Below, one piece after another: positions 1 through 6,437 of a stretch of DNA of 9,412 nt (its first letter is position 1; each line of letters starts with the position of its first letter). The translations under genes were made by a program, and so were the position numbers. The notes below the pieces were generated by a model. That model did no database searches. It was not told where the DNA came from and was given only the letters and a program-made list of their open reading frames with translations. The DNA comes from CAYYMD01 sp964480425 (GTDB lineage Bacteria > Planctomycetota > Phycisphaerae > SM23-33). The stretch spans positions 1 through 9,412 of the forward strand of contig CAYZPY010000099.1 in assembly GCA_964480425.1 (NCBI GenBank). Direction: 5' to 3'.

Positions 1-57
1 GAGCAATCCCGAAACGACGACGAACAGGACGCCTGCCTGCTTACCGCAGGCAGGTAA
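1..57 (+). CDS. Possible 3' end of an upstream gene (partial)
   Basis: Frame 1 is open from the window edge to a TAA at 55-57 and encodes a short hydrophilic tail (EQSRNDDEQDACLLTAGR). The next gene starts only 9 bases later, the spacing expected of a co-transcribed upstream gene. The last eight codons lie within a palindromic repeat (32-54), so this end may have been created or extended by repeat insertion. Nothing in 18 residues identifies a family, and other frames are also open here. The call rests on spacing and the in-frame stop only. Confidence 0.3.
   Translation, partial: EQSRNDDEQDACLLTAGR
32..54. repeat. Perfect palindromic repeat (9-bp arms, 5-nt loop)
   Basis: CCTGCCTGC (32-40) and GCAGGCAGG (46-54) are exact reverse complements around TTACC. 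A second nested pairing, TTACC (41-45) with GGTAA (53-57), can form instead, so two mutually exclusive hairpins are possible. It sits 12 bases before the methyltransferase start. No T-run follows, so it is a poor intrinsic terminator. Its low-complexity CCTGC/GCAGG make-up resembles dispersed extragenic palindromes from my general recollection of environmental bacterial genomes; copy number cannot be seen here. Confidence 0.6.
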
Positions 58-66
58 AATTGAGCC

Positions 67-1068
67 ATGCTCAAAAAACTGCTTCCGCATCGAAGCCCAC
101 GAAGGCGCCGATTTAAAAAATTCTTCCTGGCGCGAAGAATACCGCGGCTGCTGGAGCGGAACTTCAGGCAGGCCGACCCTCCCGCCCTGGAGCGAATCGA
201 GGACGCACTCAGGGAGCATTTCTTCTCGGGCGACGAAGAATACCTCGCCACCGACACCGGCAAGCTCGAACTGGCCGACCAACTGACCGAACGGCTCGAC
301 GAGGTGCGGCGTTACTACATCCCGTGGATGGACGACGCCTCGCCGATTTACGACACGGACGTTCTGGAAATCGGCTGCGGGACGGGCCTGGCCACCGTCG
401 CGCTGGCCGAGCAGGAGGCGTCGGTTACCGCTATTGACACCAACCCCGGCGCCCTTGCCGCGGCGAAAGAACGCTTACGGGCTTACGACCTGAAAGTGGA
501 ATTTCTCCACGCAAGCGCCACGCAAATCGCCGATACGTTCGCCGGCAGAAATTTCGACACGATTCTGCTTTTCGCGTGCCTGGAGCACCTTCTGCCCGTC
601 GAGCGCCTCGAGGTTCTGCGCCAGGCGTGGAAACTGCTGCGCGGCGGCGGGATGCTGTGCGTGGCCGACACCCCGAACCGCCTGTGGCATTTCGACAACC
701 ACAGTTCGATGCTGCCGTTCTTTCACTGGCTGCCGGATGAACTCGCCTGTCGATACTCGCGTTTCAGCCCGCGGGAGATTTACAACGAAGTGTTCGACGA
801 AAACCGCCCCGAAACGAAAGACCAACTGCTGCGGATGGGACGGGGCGCCAGTTATCACGAATTCGAACTGGCAATCGCACCGTTAAGCGAACTGGATATC
901 GTCGGATACAAGTCCGGTTTTCTGGCGCGGCGTTCGGTGCCGTTTCGCATCGCCCGGGCGATGTCGCGCGACGCGCGTTACCGCGCATTTCTGGCCCGCT
1001 CGGCCCCGAGCGTGCACCCGGCGTTTCTGGAGATGACACTCGACGTCATCATCCGCAAACCGGCTTAG
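67..1068 (+). CDS. Class I SAM-dependent methyltransferase, substrate unknown
   Basis: This 333-residue protein has the Rossmann-type SAM-binding signature. Motif I is VLEIGCGTG at residues 99-107. The acidic residue after strand 2, which binds the SAM ribose, is D124 in VTAIDTN. A motif II/IV-like segment, FDTILLFACLEHL (163-175), is followed by the post-motif helix and a GGG turn (193-195) before strand 5. The N-terminal 30 residues are strongly basic (RRRR at 12-15), with no signal peptide, so the protein is cytoplasmic and may bind nucleic acid or acidic lipid. About 130 residues after the core fold form a C-terminal region that I do not recognise and that probably sets the substrate. Small metabolites, lipids or sugars are all possible. 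The ATG at 67 lacks a good ribosome-binding site. The gene converges with the cytochrome gene across a 47-bp gap with no clear terminator. Confidence 0.88.
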   Translation: MLKKLLPHRSPRRRRFKKFFLARRIPRLLERNFRQADPPALERIEDALREHFFSGDEEYLATDTGKLELADQLTERLDEVRRYYIPWMDDASPIYDTDVLEIGCGTGLATVALAEQEASVTAIDTNPGALAAAKERLRAYDLKVEFLHASATQIADTFAGRNFDTILLFACLEHLLPVERLEVLRQAWKLLRGGGMLCVADTPNRLWHFDNHSSMLPFFHWLPDELACRYSRFSPREIYNEVFDENRPETKDQLLRMGRGASYHEFELAIAPLSELDIVGYKSGFLARRSVPFRIARAMSRDARYRAFLARSAPSVHPAFLEMTLDVIIRKPA

Positions 1069-1115
1069 ATAATCGGACCTTTGGTGTTCAAGGTGATATT
1101 GCGGGATTACACAGA

Positions 1116-2486
1116 TTACTGAGAGGGGCAATGAATATTTTCCATCCGACGCCGGTAATCGAAGTGCGGGTCGGTCACCGGCGTGTGGCAGGTGGCGCAG
1201 ACGTCTTCGCTTATTTCCGGGATTTTATATCCCTGTTCCAGGTGTTCGTCGAGGTTGAACCGGTGGCATTCCTGGCACCCCACCCCTGCCAGCTCGGGCG
1301 TGGTCTCTATGGTGTAGAATCCCCCGGCCGTGTCGAATCCCGTAGTGTGGCACGTAATGCATTGGGGGTCCACGTGGCGGTCTTTCCGCAGAAGCGTATC
1401 ATACACATGGGCATGGGGCGTTCGGCGCCACGCCTCGTATTGCGCCTCGTGGCATCGCCCGCACCGACTGGACGATACGTAATCCAGCCCCTCGGGCCGA
1501 TCGGAGTCGAGCATGCGCCTCATGGCCGCGCGGGCGTACGCCTGGTACAGATCGATGAGTCTTTCATCGGGCCGCCAGCGGTGGTCCACCGGCTCGAGAC
1601 GGAATTCCACGTCCTTTATCTCCCCACCGGACACCTTCATCGCCACTGCGCCGAGCGCCTCGTATCCGCCGACCCTGACCACCGGCACGCCGTTGACGCG
1701 ATTGAGGCTCTTCATCGTGTGTCCCTGGATGATAAGGTCCGGGCGGCACTGTTTTGCGAGTTTGCCGGCATGTTCGGGCGGCATGTGCGAGACCACAACC
1801 ACCACGTACCCCGCCTTTTGCAGCGATTCGACTTTCTTGGCAAGCAGCGACGGCGGGGCGAACGCAAGGTTCCTGCGGACATCCTGCGGCACGAACAGCA
1901 TCGCCTCGCGCCTCAGGTCCGACAGCACCGCCACCCTGGCGTTGTCGAACTCCCGTTTTACCACGTCCCTGACGGGCAGCTCGATTCCGCACGGCACCTT
2001 AAGCGAAACCGTCGTGGACAGGTACGCCGGACGGACGGACTCATGCGGCCTGACCCCAGGGGTCGGGTTCAGCAGCCGCGACAGGCGCTTCGGCTCGACG
2101 GACCATTCCTGATCGCCAAGGACAACCGCGTCGTAGCCGGCCAGGGCGTACGCATCGAGTATGAAGTCGTTGCGGACGTTTTTCGGGTCCACCCAGAAAA
2201 CGTCACCGGCGTCGAGCACCAGCGTATTGGGAAACGTGCGACGGTAGGCGTCGATAAGCCCTGCCCGCCGCGACATGCCGCCGGGCATCGGACCGGCGCA
2301 GTTGCATATCTCCAGCATGCCGTGAGTCCCCCCACTGATAAGCAGAACCACGTCGGGCGAATCAATCGTGAATTCCCCGGCCCGACGCACGCGCCTGTGT
2401 GTGCACGCCCCGGGCGTAATGGCTATAAGCACCCCCGCCGCCATAGGCAACAGAAAAACGCAAACTTTTGCGATATACGCACGCAT
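1116..2486 (-). CDS. Exported UshA-like phosphoesterase fused to tetraheme cytochrome c554-like domain
   Basis: This 456-residue protein has a hydrophobic N-terminal export signal (about 5-25), with C28 in a poor lipobox context (PGAC). Residues 45-300 follow the calcineurin/UshA-like layout: SGGTHG (51-56), LDAGD (91-95), LGDQEW (123-128), SHMPPEH (233-239) and IIQGHT (252-257). Several usual metal ligands are changed: GNHE reads GDQE and the final GHxH reads GHTMK, so classical two-metal hydrolysis is doubtful. A C-N-C pair (61-63) followed by PGGMSRRAG matches the layout I associate with UshA-like (seleno)proteins; here it is cysteine, with no in-frame TGA. Residues 340-440 carry four CxxCH heme sites (342, 376, 404, 430), as in cytochrome c554-type domains, with H358 and H360 as possible distal ligands. 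It begins 9 bp after the protease stop codon, so the two are likely co-transcribed. Role inferred: periplasmic electron transfer coupled to the phosphoesterase-fold domain; substrate unknown. Confidence 0.87.
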   Translation of the reverse strand: MRAYIAKVCVFLLPMAAGVLIAITPGACTHRRVRRAGEFTIDSPDVVLLISGGTHGMLEICNCAGPMPGGMSRRAGLIDAYRRTFPNTLVLDAGDVFWVDPKNVRNDFILDAYALAGYDAVVLGDQEWSVEPKRLSRLLNPTPGVRPHESVRPAYLSTTVSLKVPCGIELPVRDVVKREFDNARVAVLSDLRREAMLFVPQDVRRNLAFAPPSLLAKKVESLQKAGYVVVVVSHMPPEHAGKLAKQCRPDLIIQGHTMKSLNRVNGVPVVRVGGYEALGAVAMKVSGGEIKDVEFRLEPVDHRWRPDERLIDLYQAYARAAMRRMLDSDRPEGLDYVSSSRCGRCHEAQYEAWRRTPHAHVYDTLLRKDRHVDPQCITCHTTGFDTAGGFYTIETTPELAGVGCQECHRFNLDEHLEQGYKIPEISEDVCATCHTPVTDPHFDYRRRMENIHCPSQ

Positions 2487-2495
2487 ACAGCGGCT

Positions 2496-5138
2496 TTATG
2501 CAGCTATTTTGTCCCGGACGAGCCATCGGCGGGATCCCCCGGCCTGGTGGTCCGACGAATCGTCCGTGGCGTTCTTGCTTGTCAACTCGGACTGAAGACG
2601 CATCAGCCGAAGCAGCAGCACTGCCGTGTTCAGTTGGATGTCGGCCTGGAACTGCCGCTTGAGCCGGCGGTCCAGATGCTGCTTTTCGACCTCTTTGAGC
2701 AGGTCCGTCTCGCGTCGGATTCTGAGCCATTGCATCAGCTGACCGGGCGTCATGTCGACGTTTATGTCCGGGTCAACGCCCCACTGCTCGGCGCCGTTGC
2801 GCCGGTGAATCAGGCGGCCGGAGGGCAGGTAATAATAGGCCGTCGTCAGTTTCAGGTACGCCTTCTTGGCGCGAACGGACAGTATGTTCTGCACGCTGCC
2901 CTTTCCGTAGGTCCTGGTCCCGATTATCAGCCCGCGGTGGTGGTCCTTGACCGCGCCTGAGACGATCTCCGAGGCGCTGGCGCTGTACTGGTCCACCAGG
3001 ACCACAAGGTGCCCGTCCTGGAACTCGCCGGACGGTCCGGCGTTGTATTTCGCCGATTTAACCTGCCGCCCGCGGGTCGAGACCACCACGCCGTCGGCGA
3101 TGAACTCGTCGGCCACGTCTATGGCAGCGCGAAGCATTCCGCCCGGATTGAACCGCAAATCGAGCACCGCCGATCGTACGCCGTCGAGGCGCAGATTCTT
3201 TAGCACGTCCCGGACGTTGTCGGGCGTCTGCTTGGTGAACTGCATCAGGCGGATGTAACCTATCTTCTCACTGACACCCGTGGGGGCGAACCGGACCGAA
3301 TCGATGGTGTAGCTCCACGTGCCGTCGGTTTTGCGTCGCCAGCCGCGAACCGTCTGTATCTTTATCTCGTCGCGGACTATCGAGACCTCGAACGGCTCCA
3401 GCATGCCCGCGCGCTTGATCCTCAGCACCACCTTGGTGCCCTTGGGTCCGGTTATCATCCGAACCAGGCGGTCCAGCGACAGGTCCTCGGTTCTCCTGCC
3501 GTCCACCGCCACGATCATATCGCCGCTTTTTATCCCGACATCGTAGGCGGGCGTGTCCAAAAGGGGCGTCACCACGCGCAGCGGCTTGCCCGGCTCCTTG
3601 GTTATCTGGATGCCAACCCCGAAAAACTTGCCGGAAATCTGCTTCTCGAAGTCGGCTACGTCGTCGGGCCAGACCATCGAACTGAACTTGTCCAGCTCCT
3701 CCATCATGCCCTCGGCGAACTCCACCGCCAGCACCTCGGTGGGGATGTTCACCGTCTTTTCCGAGGCGCCAAGTATGATAATCAGCGCCAGTTGAAGGTC
3801 CATGTGATCCGGGCGGTCCTTTTTGTCGAAATGCCCCTCCATGTCTTCTATTTCTTTGAGGAATTTATCCCTGGCCTCGTCGTCGGCGAGCCCCTCGAAC
3901 GTCTTGGCCGCCTGCGGCGTGGTGGCCAGAACCTTCACGCTCATCAGCGCGCTTTTTATCACGTCGCGGTAGTTCACGCTGGTAACGTAGTACGAATCTA
4001 TCTTTGAGATGGCGTCCTTTACCATCTTTGCGTCAACTCCGTCCACCTGTGATCGCCAGTGCGGTTGGGACTCGCCGTTGTTGCCGCCCTCGTCCTCGTC
4101 CTCGTCGCCGTTTTGGCCGTACAGACTCAGCACGCGGACGTGCTGGCGAATCTGCTTGAGACGCTGCTGGTAATCCGTATCGTCCGGCTCCAGGTCGTTC
4201 AGGGCAGCGTAGGCGTCAAGGGCGTCGCGCCAGCGGGCGTCCTGGATCGCCTTCTCGCCGCGGGCGACGGCGCTCTCCACCAGCGTGCGGTACCATTGCT
4301 GCTGTCGCGGTTTGCGGGTTTTTTCGGCCACCTCCGTGGCCACACGCGCGTGAATCAGGGCCACCCGCCACGGCTCGGACGACAACATCGCCTCCACGTC
4401 GCCAAGCGCCTCCTGAAGGTCGTCGGCCGCCTTGGAAAGTTTGCCCTCGGCCAGAACATTCGGCGCCTCTATTGCGGACAGTCCTTCCCAAAGGTCCGCG
4501 AATGACTTAAGGCGGTCGCCGGCCGTGTCCATAGTCCGCCTCAATCGCCGGTGATATTCGCTGTCCTTGTCCTTGAATGACTTTTTAATCTCCTCGATGC
4601 TTTCGCAGGCCTCGCCCAGCGCCTCGAGCGCCTTTTTTTTCAGTTTGTCAACGCCCTGCTGGTCCGATTGCTCCAACAGGTCGCGATTGTCGGCCTTGTT
4701 GATCACCACTGCCAGTTTGGATAACTTTTCCCGCGCCTGCTCGATTTCTTTCAGGGCGGAGTCATCGGCCTTGTCCATGAAATCCTGGGCGAGCATGGCG
4801 CGGCGTACGCGCCGGACCGTCTGTTCGTATTCCTCATGGCGACAGGCCTCCCACTTCCTGCTGCGTTTGACGTATTCGTCAAGCAGTTCGGCGATGCGCT
4901 TTGGGGTGGAATGTTTGTCGGCCTCGGCGGCGGCAGTGGCCGCCTGCTCAACCGCCTCGTTGAAACGGCCGGCGAGCGCCATGTCTATAGCGCCGGCGCA
5001 GAGCGCAGTGTGATTATCAACTCCGCCGGATGTTCCGGCGTCCCCGGCGGGCGCGGCGGCGGCGGCAAACAGGCAGAGGGACATTAACCACGGCATGCAG
5101 ACAACTTTCAAACGTCCGGACAAAATATTTTCTTTCAC
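2496..5138 (-). CDS. Large S41 C-terminal processing protease (CtpA/Prc type) with PDZ
   Basis: This is an 880-residue exported serine protease. An N-terminal signal peptide (about 1-32, with an A-rich cleavage region) leads into a helical region with TPR-like segments (45-75, 285-335) and charged coiled-coil stretches (120-250). An acidic linker lies at 343-350. The helical lead-in typical of the family (370-500) has an insertion of about 60 residues. A PDZ domain (about 503-588) precedes the S41 core (620-790). Aligned by eye to E. coli Tsp/Prc, the catalytic serine is S721 in SASASEI and the lysine is K746 in TYGKG, 25 residues later as in Tsp; D732 matches the Tsp aspartate. Typical CtpA proteins are 400-500 residues and Prc about 680, so this one is long because of its N-terminal half. 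The GTG start at 5138 is chosen because GGGAGT lies 5 nt upstream and the full signal peptide is kept. It probably trims or degrades envelope proteins and is first in an operon with the cytochrome fusion. Confidence 0.93.
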   Translation of the reverse strand: MKENILSGRLKVVCMPWLMSLCLFAAAAAPAGDAGTSGGVDNHTALCAGAIDMALAGRFNEAVEQAATAAAEADKHSTPKRIAELLDEYVKRSRKWEACRHEEYEQTVRRVRRAMLAQDFMDKADDSALKEIEQAREKLSKLAVVINKADNRDLLEQSDQQGVDKLKKKALEALGEACESIEEIKKSFKDKDSEYHRRLRRTMDTAGDRLKSFADLWEGLSAIEAPNVLAEGKLSKAADDLQEALGDVEAMLSSEPWRVALIHARVATEVAEKTRKPRQQQWYRTLVESAVARGEKAIQDARWRDALDAYAALNDLEPDDTDYQQRLKQIRQHVRVLSLYGQNGDEDEDEGGNNGESQPHWRSQVDGVDAKMVKDAISKIDSYYVTSVNYRDVIKSALMSVKVLATTPQAAKTFEGLADDEARDKFLKEIEDMEGHFDKKDRPDHMDLQLALIIILGASEKTVNIPTEVLAVEFAEGMMEELDKFSSMVWPDDVADFEKQISGKFFGVGIQITKEPGKPLRVVTPLLDTPAYDVGIKSGDMIVAVDGRRTEDLSLDRLVRMITGPKGTKVVLRIKRAGMLEPFEVSIVRDEIKIQTVRGWRRKTDGTWSYTIDSVRFAPTGVSEKIGYIRLMQFTKQTPDNVRDVLKNLRLDGVRSAVLDLRFNPGGMLRAAIDVADEFIADGVVVSTRGRQVKSAKYNAGPSGEFQDGHLVVLVDQYSASASEIVSGAVKDHHRGLIIGTRTYGKGSVQNILSVRAKKAYLKLTTAYYYLPSGRLIHRRNGAEQWGVDPDINVDMTPGQLMQWLRIRRETDLLKEVEKQHLDRRLKRQFQADIQLNTAVLLLRLMRLQSELTSKNATDDSSDHQAGGSRRWLVRDKIAA

Positions 5139-5143
5139 GCTGT

Positions 5144-5149
5144 ACTCCC
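5144..5149 (-). promoter_or_regulatory. Shine-Dalgarno site of the S41 protease
   Basis: On the minus strand GGGAGT stands five bases before GTG at 5138. It supports the GTG start over the internal ATG at residue 15, which would remove the positive end of the signal peptide. Confidence 0.65.
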
Positions 5150-5188
5150 AATAACAGGCGCTTGGTGCAAATATACTTATTTCGGTCT

Positions 5189-5219
5189 AAAATCGCCGCG
5201 ATTCGCACGCGGTGATTTT
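5189..5219 (-). promoter_or_regulatory. Inverted repeat / stem-loop at start of the protease operon leader
   Basis: AAAATCGCCGCG (5189-5200) and CGCGGTGATTTT (5208-5219) pair over 12 positions with one mismatch (a wobble on one strand), around a 7-nt spacer. The core is CCGCG-N7-CGCGG. On the minus strand it begins two bases after the TATAAT of the protease promoter, so it overlaps the predicted transcription start near 5214. It could be a repressor operator or a 5' mRNA stem-loop. A T-run too short for a terminator follows. A similar repeat lies at the trpD promoter (5366-5381). Confidence 0.55.
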
Positions 5220-5220
5220 C

Positions 5221-5249
5221 ATTATAACCTCCATCCGGCAAACTGCCAA
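5221..5249 (-). promoter_or_regulatory. Sigma70-type promoter for the protease-cytochrome operon
   Basis: Reading the minus strand, TTGGCA (5249-5244) is separated by exactly 17 bases from a perfect TATAAT (5226-5221). The predicted start is about 5214, giving a leader of about 75 nt before the GTG start codon. No other good promoter precedes the protease, and none is obvious in the 9-bp gap before the cytochrome gene, which supports a two-gene operon. Confidence 0.75.
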
Positions 5250-5268
5250 TTACCTCGAACGAACGATG

Positions 5269-5280
5269 AAGTTATAACTT
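5269..5280. promoter_or_regulatory. Perfect 12-bp palindrome between the divergent promoters
   Basis: AAGTTATAACTT is fully self-complementary with no spacer. Its centre is about 60 bp upstream of the predicted protease start site and about 95 bp upstream of the trpD start site. This is a plausible place for a dimeric regulator to act on the protease promoter. AT-rich palindromes also arise by chance, and no regulator gene is nearby. Confidence 0.3.
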
Positions 5281-5356
5281 GTGCGCAAAAACCTTATTGA
5301 TTCCGAATGGTTAGTCCGCCCGCATTATATTACTGTTAATTTTCGGATGCGTAGAT

Positions 5357-5362
5357 TATAAT
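5357..5362 (+). promoter_or_regulatory. Candidate -10 element of trpD
   Basis: A perfect TATAAT lies 33 bases before the trpD ATG; the start site would be about 5369. The best -35 match at suitable spacing (CTGTTA at 5333-5338, 18-bp spacer) fits only three of six positions. The promoter may therefore be weak or activator-dependent. Confidence 0.45.
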
Positions 5363-5365
5363 CCG

Positions 5366-5381
5366 CCGCGAATTTTCGCGG
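5366..5381 (+). promoter_or_regulatory. Inverted repeat overlapping the predicted trpD start site
   Basis: CCGCGAA (5366-5372) and TTCGCGG (5375-5381) are exact reverse complements two bases apart. The repeat starts three bases after TATAAT and ends 14 bases before the ATG. It shares the CCGCG...CGCGG outer arms with the repeat at the protease promoter, which suggests a common regulator or a common leader design. As RNA it would form a short hairpin close to the ribosome-binding region. Confidence 0.5.
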
Positions 5382-5395
5382 AAGATGAAGATAAT

Positions 5396-6418
5396 ATGGA
5401 AGAACCGACCTACGCAAGTTTGCTGAAAATCGTGCTCGCCGGCGAGTCTCTTGAACGTCGACATGCCCACTGGGCATTCGGGCAAATAATGGAAGGCGCG
5501 TGGTCCGAGGCGCAGATCGGCGGTCTGCTGACCGCACTGTCCGCTAAGGGCGAAACGCCTGAGGAAATTGCGGGCGCCGCCCAGGCCATGAGGGAGCACG
5601 TGGTGCCCATCGACGCCTCCGGCGCCGAGGTCATAGACACCTGCGGCACGGGCGGCACCGGACTGGCCACGTTCAACATATCCACCGCCGCGGCGCTGGT
5701 CGCCGCCGGCGCCGGCGTGAAGGTCGCCAAGCACGGCAACCGCACCTCCACCCGCCCCACCGGTTCGGCCGACGTGCTGACGGCGCTGGGTGTGAACATC
5801 GAGGCGGAGCCCAAAATAGTTGCACGCTGCCTGGCCGAGGCAAACGTGTGCTTCTGCTTCGCCGTGCTGTGCCACCCGGCCATGAGGTACGCCGCCCCGG
5901 TGCGCAAGCAACTGGCCGTGCGAACCATATTCAACCTGCTGGGCCCGCTGACCAATCCCGCCGGGGCAAAGCGCCAGTTGATGGGCGTATTCGACGAGTC
6001 GCTCACCGAGGTCATTGCCGAGGTGCTCGCCCTTCTGGGCTCTCAGAGGGCTATGGTAGTCCACGCGGACGACGGGCTGGACGAAATCTCCATCACCAGC
6101 GAGACGAAAATCTCGCACCTTAAAGACGGCACGGTGACCACTGAGACGGTCGGCCCGGAGAATTTCGACATGGACCGCGCCACGATGGACGACCTGGCCG
6201 TGACCACGGCCGAGGAATCCGCACAGATAATACGCGACGTGCTGGGCGGCAAACCCGGACCTGCCCGCGACATCGTGGTTCTCAACTCCGCCGCCGCACT
6301 GGCCGTGGCTGGTCACGCCGAAAACATCAATGAAGCCATTCCCCAGGCCACGGAGTCCATAGACACAGGACGCGCAAACGCCGCTCTGCAAAAACTCATC
6401 GAAATCAGCAATTCCTGA
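5396..6418 (+). CDS. trpD: Anthranilate phosphoribosyltransferase
   Basis: TrpD transfers phosphoribose from PRPP to anthranilate, the second committed step of tryptophan synthesis, in the cytoplasm. The 340-residue length is normal for the family. An N-terminal helical domain (1-70) is followed by the PRPP loop GTGG (84-87), FNIST (93-97), KHGNR (112-116), GSADVL (123-128), HPAM (160-163) with PVR (168-170) of the anthranilate channel, RTIFNLLGPLTNPA (176-189), and the metal-site DGLDEIS (226-232). The loop reads GTGGTG where most homologues I recall have GTGGDG, so the acidic residue there is threonine (T88). The ATG start has only a weak GAAG upstream. No other trp gene is in the window, so the pathway appears scattered. 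Identification is firm. Confidence 0.96.
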   Translation: MEEPTYASLLKIVLAGESLERRHAHWAFGQIMEGAWSEAQIGGLLTALSAKGETPEEIAGAAQAMREHVVPIDASGAEVIDTCGTGGTGLATFNISTAAALVAAGAGVKVAKHGNRTSTRPTGSADVLTALGVNIEAEPKIVARCLAEANVCFCFAVLCHPAMRYAAPVRKQLAVRTIFNLLGPLTNPAGAKRQLMGVFDESLTEVIAEVLALLGSQRAMVVHADDGLDEISITSETKISHLKDGTVTTETVGPENFDMDRATMDDLAVTTAEESAQIIRDVLGGKPGPARDIVVLNSAAALAVAGHAENINEAIPQATESIDTGRANAALQKLIEISNS

Positions 6419-6437
6419 TTGGGTATTTGTCGTTTGC

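Noticed and set aside
1069..1115. GATTAC direct repeat as a shared terminator of the convergent genes
   Set aside because: GATTACACAGATTACT contains a direct repeat but forms no stem and has no T-run.
2281..2310. Possible selenocysteine site in the UshA-like domain
   Set aside because: The relevant positions are ordinary cysteine codons, and the frame contains no internal TGA, so no recoding is required.
1131..2960. Long open frame on the plus strand (609 codons)
   Set aside because: It lies opposite the cytochrome fusion and protease, whose heme motifs and catalytic residues are unmistakable. Its own translation is Arg/His/Val-rich with no domain, and it crosses the boundary between two real genes. 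It is an antisense shadow in GC-rich sequence.
5189..5219. Inverted repeat as an intrinsic terminator or attenuator
   Set aside because: The run after the stem is only four T's and is contained in the stem. The element sits on the predicted start site, so an operator or 5' stem-loop fits better.
5336..6391. Minus-strand open frame of about 350 codons opposite trpD
   Set aside because: Glycine/histidine-rich composition, no motif, and complete overlap with a clearly identified trpD.
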